Origin: Andrena cerasifolii
Taxonomy: Eukaryota > Arthropoda > Insecta > Hymenoptera > Andrenidae
Assembly: GCF_050908995.1 (NCBI RefSeq)
Contig: NC_135123.1
Location: 5,146,001-5,210,000 of the forward strand
DNA: 64,000 bases
Reading direction: 5' to 3'
Shown: positions 60,004 through 64,000 of the stretch, one piece after another
How the letters are laid out: each line of letters opens with the position of its first letter
How positions within the stretch are numbered: position 1 is the stretch's first letter
Made by a program: the position numbers and the translations under genes
The notes under the pieces: generated by a model
The model's database searches: none
The model's input: the letters and a program-made list of their open reading frames with translations, nothing else
Told to the model about the DNA's origin: nothing

Positions 60004-60459
60004 TTGTTTATATTATTTTATATTATTTTACATTTTTTGGCAGTATTTTATATGATTTTACATTATTTAATATTATTTTATATTATTTTACATTATTTTG
60101 CAGTATTTTATATGATTTTACATTATTTAATATTATTTTATATTATTTTACATTTTTTTGCAGTATTTTATATGATTTTACATTATTTAATATTATTTTA
60201 TATTATTTTACATTTTTTTGCAGTATTTTATATGATTTTACATTATTTAATATTATTTTATATTATTTTACACTTTGTTGCAGTATTTTATATGATTTTA
60301 CATTATTTAATATTATTTTATATTATTTTACATTTTGTTGGAGTATTTCATATGATTTTACAGTATTTAATATTATTTTATATTATTTTACAATTTTTGC
60401 AGTATTTTATACGATTTTACATTATTTAATATTATTTTATATTATTTTATATTATTGTT
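60004..60459 (+). repeat. 60-bp AT-rich satellite, about 7.5 copies
   Basis: Tandem unit of 60 bp built from TATTATTTTA-type 10-bp subrepeats plus GCAGTATTTTATATGATTTTAC. Because 60 is a multiple of 3 the array is open for 141 codons, giving a repeated 20-residue hydrophobic string. This is a composition effect, not evidence of a gene. Confidence 0.95.
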
Positions 60460-61115
60460 ATTTTGTATATAATCAATCGTTAGATGTCTGAGACGTAAGG
60501 AAACATTGTTTCTGGTATTGACCATAAAAAAATTCTCAAACACCGCAATCAAAAACGCAGTCTCAGGCACACGAAAAATAAGAATTTAGTCACTTTTCAT
60601 AAGCAAAAATAACACTAATACCTTATTACATGATAATTTCAAGAATAAGATACTTGTTAAAGTGCCATTTTACCATCACTTACCTGCAGTTTGAACTTTC
60701 CATTTATCTTCTAACGCACATATAATAAATAAACAAGCGATCGTTCGCAAATAGCACGAAGAATTTCACGAATAATGCGCTGCTAGATCAAAAACGCTCT
60801 CTCACTGTATCATACTAACTTCAATTGACATAATTATTTTACCACACCATAAACTAGGAGATTCGGCCTGTCTGTTAGTTTTTGTTCCATCTAAATTGAG
60901 TCAGACAATTTCGAGTTACAGACAAATCAAAAAGTATCACGGAGTAACCACGAACTTACCCTAGTTTACCCTACTCATATTAGTTCATACACAATAGTGC
61001 CCTATAAATTACACGACCATGTCTATATATGCATATTTTAGCATACTTTTGATATTGATATTATGGAAACTAAGGAAAGTTCCAAACAAGATTTGCTACA
61101 CTAATCTTTAGCTCA

Positions 61116-61547
61116 CAAGGGATGATCCCGAACCCGAAAATTCAAAATATTCTGAAACTTCATAAAAATGTAGGGGATTCCCTCCTGATTACAACGCAAT
61201 TTTTGTTTGCTGCCCAAATTCACTAGAAGGGGGTGAAATTAACCCCTGAAAATTCGGCTATTTTCCGATTTTGTGTTATAACTCTCGAACTGTAAGAGAC
61301 AGAAAAAAAGTTTCAAGACAAAAGTTACGTCTTTTAATTAGATCTATCATTTGGTAAAAAAATATTTTACAGTTCGCGAGTTATAGCACAAATTCGGAAA
61401 ATAACCGGATTTTCAGGGGGTCAATTACACCCCTATAGAGTGAATTTGGGCAGCAAACAAAAATTGCGTTATAATCAGGAGGAAATTCCCTACATATTCA
61501 CAAAGTTTCAGAATTTTTTAAATTTCCGGGTTCGGGATGTTCCCTTG
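61116..61547. mobile_element. CAAGGGA-type palindromic MITE with 3-bp duplication (copy B)
   Basis: 432 bp; CAAGGGATGATCCCGAACCC to GGGTTCGGGATGTTCCCTTG; flanked by TCA on both sides. Arms of about 200 bases, same family and length as 21374-21806. Confidence 0.92.
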
Positions 61548-63392
61548 TCAGTGCATTCGTAACCAATGTAACTTCAAAGTTATTTTTTTCTAAAAAAAAG
61601 GAGATTATTTGCAGAAATTTCGTTATGTTTTTTTATATATTTTTTCATAGAAGTTCAGTCTGCTTCAATTATTTTGTTGCCGCTAATAATGGACCGCCCT
61701 GTATGCGTAGCTGGTAGATTAATCAGTGCTTATTTGAAAGCGCATAAAACTTCTGATTGAAATTTCACATTTTCGGTTCGTTAAATTCGCCCGGTGATAT
61801 AGAAAAATTGCTGCGGTTGTAATGATCAAAGCGTAACTGGAAATACTTTTATTTTCCCGTGCATACATATAAATGTTCTGTTTTAAACTGTTTTGATTCG
61901 AAACGAAACTCTGCGCTGGCGGGTATTCCAACAGATCCTTCACCTGTTCATTAAGGTATTATTAAACGAATATAATTCCATGACTATTCATACGAGCTTT
62001 TCTATAATAAAAATATATTTTTCCAAGTCAAAAACGAAATTATTGGCAAAACTTTGAAAGCAACTTATTCATTTCTGTTATCGTTTATTTCATTTCACAA
62101 TGTATTACATTATAAGCACACGACGATACTTCTTACGATAAAAAGAGACGGATAAAGAATTTTGAATTTTTCAATATGAGAGCAGAGAGATTTTGGTATT
62201 TCATTTTTAAGTCACGAGTACCACTTTAAGGAAGATAGCACGTATTTCATTACAGAATAATTCAAGAATTCTGCGTGTGAAGAGTTACACAAGTTCCTTT
62301 TAATATCACCCCTAATATTTGTTTATTAACTTTTTTAATATTGTACTTAACAGCAGATGGGTATTCTAAAAATTGCTATTAATTGCACAATAATGTGAGT
62401 ACAAAAAGACGAGGGACCATGAATAATTAATATGGACTTGTTTTACATGCGAAAAATATGCACAAAATGCATAAATAAATAATGAAATTAATGCATTGGG
62501 TAGAATTTAGATTAAAAAATTTTTAAAAAAATTTAAGTTATTCTTTCTTCGACCGAGTAAATAAAGCTTACTTTATGCGTAATATAAAGAGCACGTTCGA
62601 TGAATTCTGACGTTAATCAGTAGAGAAACGCGGGCTGTTAATTTCGCGGCTCAAAATCGCCGCTTTATTTCCGTACTTATTCATTGTGCGCGTTCATGAA
62701 AAATGAAGCATTCGTTTCGACAGGAAATGAAGCTATTCTGTAACTCTTCTAGGCGTGAAATTGGCTGCTGCACCTCTAATTAATTGGGCATGCAATGTTT
62801 ATTCCACATAAATACAGCCCTCTCGTATTTCAAAATGCTAGTAATGACGCATTAATGATACGAAATGCTTTCAGATAAATCAGCTGTGTATAATTACATA
62901 TCTGCATATCATCAATGATTTATATGTTTATCTTATGAGCGCTGAAACGTGCTTAATCGTCAGGATAAATAATATTACCTCGATTTGCTGGGACACGTTT
63001 CCGGTACAACTGAGTTACAAAAAAAGTATCAACATTATTGCAGGCTACGGAATAACATCACACAAGCTGTTGTTTGTAATCTCAGTGCTTGTACGCCTTC
63101 TCTAGAAAATTCTCTAGAACAATTAGAACCTTAACGAGAGCAATGTAAAGGATGTGTTAAACAGTACTCCCTTCGTTAATACCACTTCCGATTATTTATC
63201 TGCATGAACCGAACTAAGTTTTTATAGTACGAAATTACACACAGTTCTTCTCAAGTAGTATATGCATATTTCGATATTATTTTATACACGCCAGGCCCCC
63301 ATAACTCAGCACATCAAATAAATCTCTGATTTTTCATATTAGAAAAAATCTCAGAGGAATAAAAATCTAAAAGGAATATATTTTAAAAACTA

Positions 63393-63680
63393 AGGGTCTA
63401 GGATAAAATCTGACTACCCCACGCGACGCGGCAGACATTTTTCCTTCGGAAAGCATCAACAGAAGTGGTAAAACACGTTTTGTTTTCAATACAGAAGCGA
63501 AATAGTTTGGCAAAACGTGCGGCGCGGACAGTTGACTACCACTGTCGACGCCGCACGTTTTGTCAAACTATTTCGCTTCTGTATTGAAAACAAAAGGTGT
63601 TTTACCACTTCTGTTGATGCTTTCCGAAGGAAAATTGTCTGCCGCGTCGCGTGGAGTAGTCAGATTTTCTCCTAGACCCT
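63393..63680. mobile_element. Near-perfect palindromic TA-flanked MITE
   Basis: 288 bp; AGGGTCTAGGATAAAATCTG to CAGATTTTCTCCTAGACCCT with TA on each side. The arms pair nearly base for base, including GCCGCACGTTTTGTCAAACT and its complement, with a loop near 63530-63545. Confidence 0.92.
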
Positions 63681-64000
63681 TAGTTTTGGAAATAAATTTA
63701 AAAATATCTGCAAAAGTTCATAATGCACCAACTTATATCGTTGTATTCGAGAGGGTTTATATAATAATTTGACGCAACAAGCAACCGAATAACTATTACT
63801 GTTTTGACACAAAAGATGTTCAAAGTTGAAAATTTGCAGTGTTTTTTCAAAGTCGAATTTCTCAAAAACTGATAGTGATGGCGACAAACGGTTTGCGGAT
63901 TTGTTTTCAGCGCACAAAAATCTATAAGAAACGGCTATTGAATGTTACAGACCAAAATGGCTGTTGAACAGCGATATTTCTTATTTTATTTTTGTTATTA

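Larger units (their letters stand above)
59368..64000 (+). other. Fur2: Start of a further Fur2 intron, running off the window
   Basis: Begins with GTAAGTGG after the Cys-rich exon. Contains the 60-bp satellite (60004-60459) and palindromic repeats at 61116-61547 and 63393-63680. I see no further Cys-rich coding exon; 61550-63390 is AT-rich and featureless. Confidence 0.7.

Noticed and set aside
60004..60429. 141-codon repeated hydrophobic open frame
   Set aside because: Produced by the 60-bp satellite period; no splice or start context.

Overview
The window is an arthropod, most likely insect, genomic segment: small coding exons with canonical splice sites separated by multi-kilobase AT-rich introns. 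The order cannot be fixed from sequence; a hymenopteran would fit but that is a guess. I find one protein-coding gene, on the + strand. It is a furin-type proprotein convertase, best matched to insect Furin-like protease 2 (Fur2), because the catalytic and P domains are followed by the start of a furin-type cysteine-rich region.

Seven exons are visible: 22143-22247, 35892-36095, 42947-43241, 47335-47507, 48772-49437, 52675-52891 and 58902-59367. They give about 708 codons with compatible phases across every junction. In order they encode the second half of the prodomain with its internal cleavage site; the RKKR maturation site and an unusually long linker; the catalytic Asp and His; the region between them and the oxyanion site; the oxyanion Asn, catalytic Ser and start of the P domain; the rest of the P domain; and a Ser-rich linker plus the first Cys-rich repeat. 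Exons for the signal peptide and first half of the prodomain, and for the remaining Cys-rich repeats and C terminus, are not in the window. The 52892-58901 intron appears to use a GC donor.

The rest is intronic or upstream sequence, densely packed with short non-autonomous DNA transposons (MITEs), many of them palindromic over their whole length. Insertions with hAT-type 8-bp target duplications lie at 11207, 16755, 22856, 23847, 25361, 28961, 42078 and 46418. One with an 8-bp duplication and P-element-like ends lies at 29376. TTAA-flanked elements lie at 18336, 20399, 28719, 33111, 36913 and 48011. TA-flanked elements lie at 4039, 23733, 25883, 27959, 32080, 57561, 57977 and 63393. A family of palindromes ending in CAAGGGA, with apparent 3-bp duplications, occurs at six loci. 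Several are nested in each other. There are also a 5S-rRNA-derived SINE-like sequence (about 8350-8689), a tRNA-derived tandem repeat (2783-3464), candidate Helitron ends, a 32-bp minisatellite (15941-16352) and a 60-bp satellite (60004-60459).

I found no transposase or reverse transcriptase gene, no CRISPR array, no functional RNA gene and no convincing second protein-coding gene. The most noteworthy signals are the GC-AG intron, the convertase's long linker and lost prodomain histidine, the unassigned 3-bp-duplication MITE group, the 5S-derived sequence, and the many strong hairpins inside the introns of one gene.
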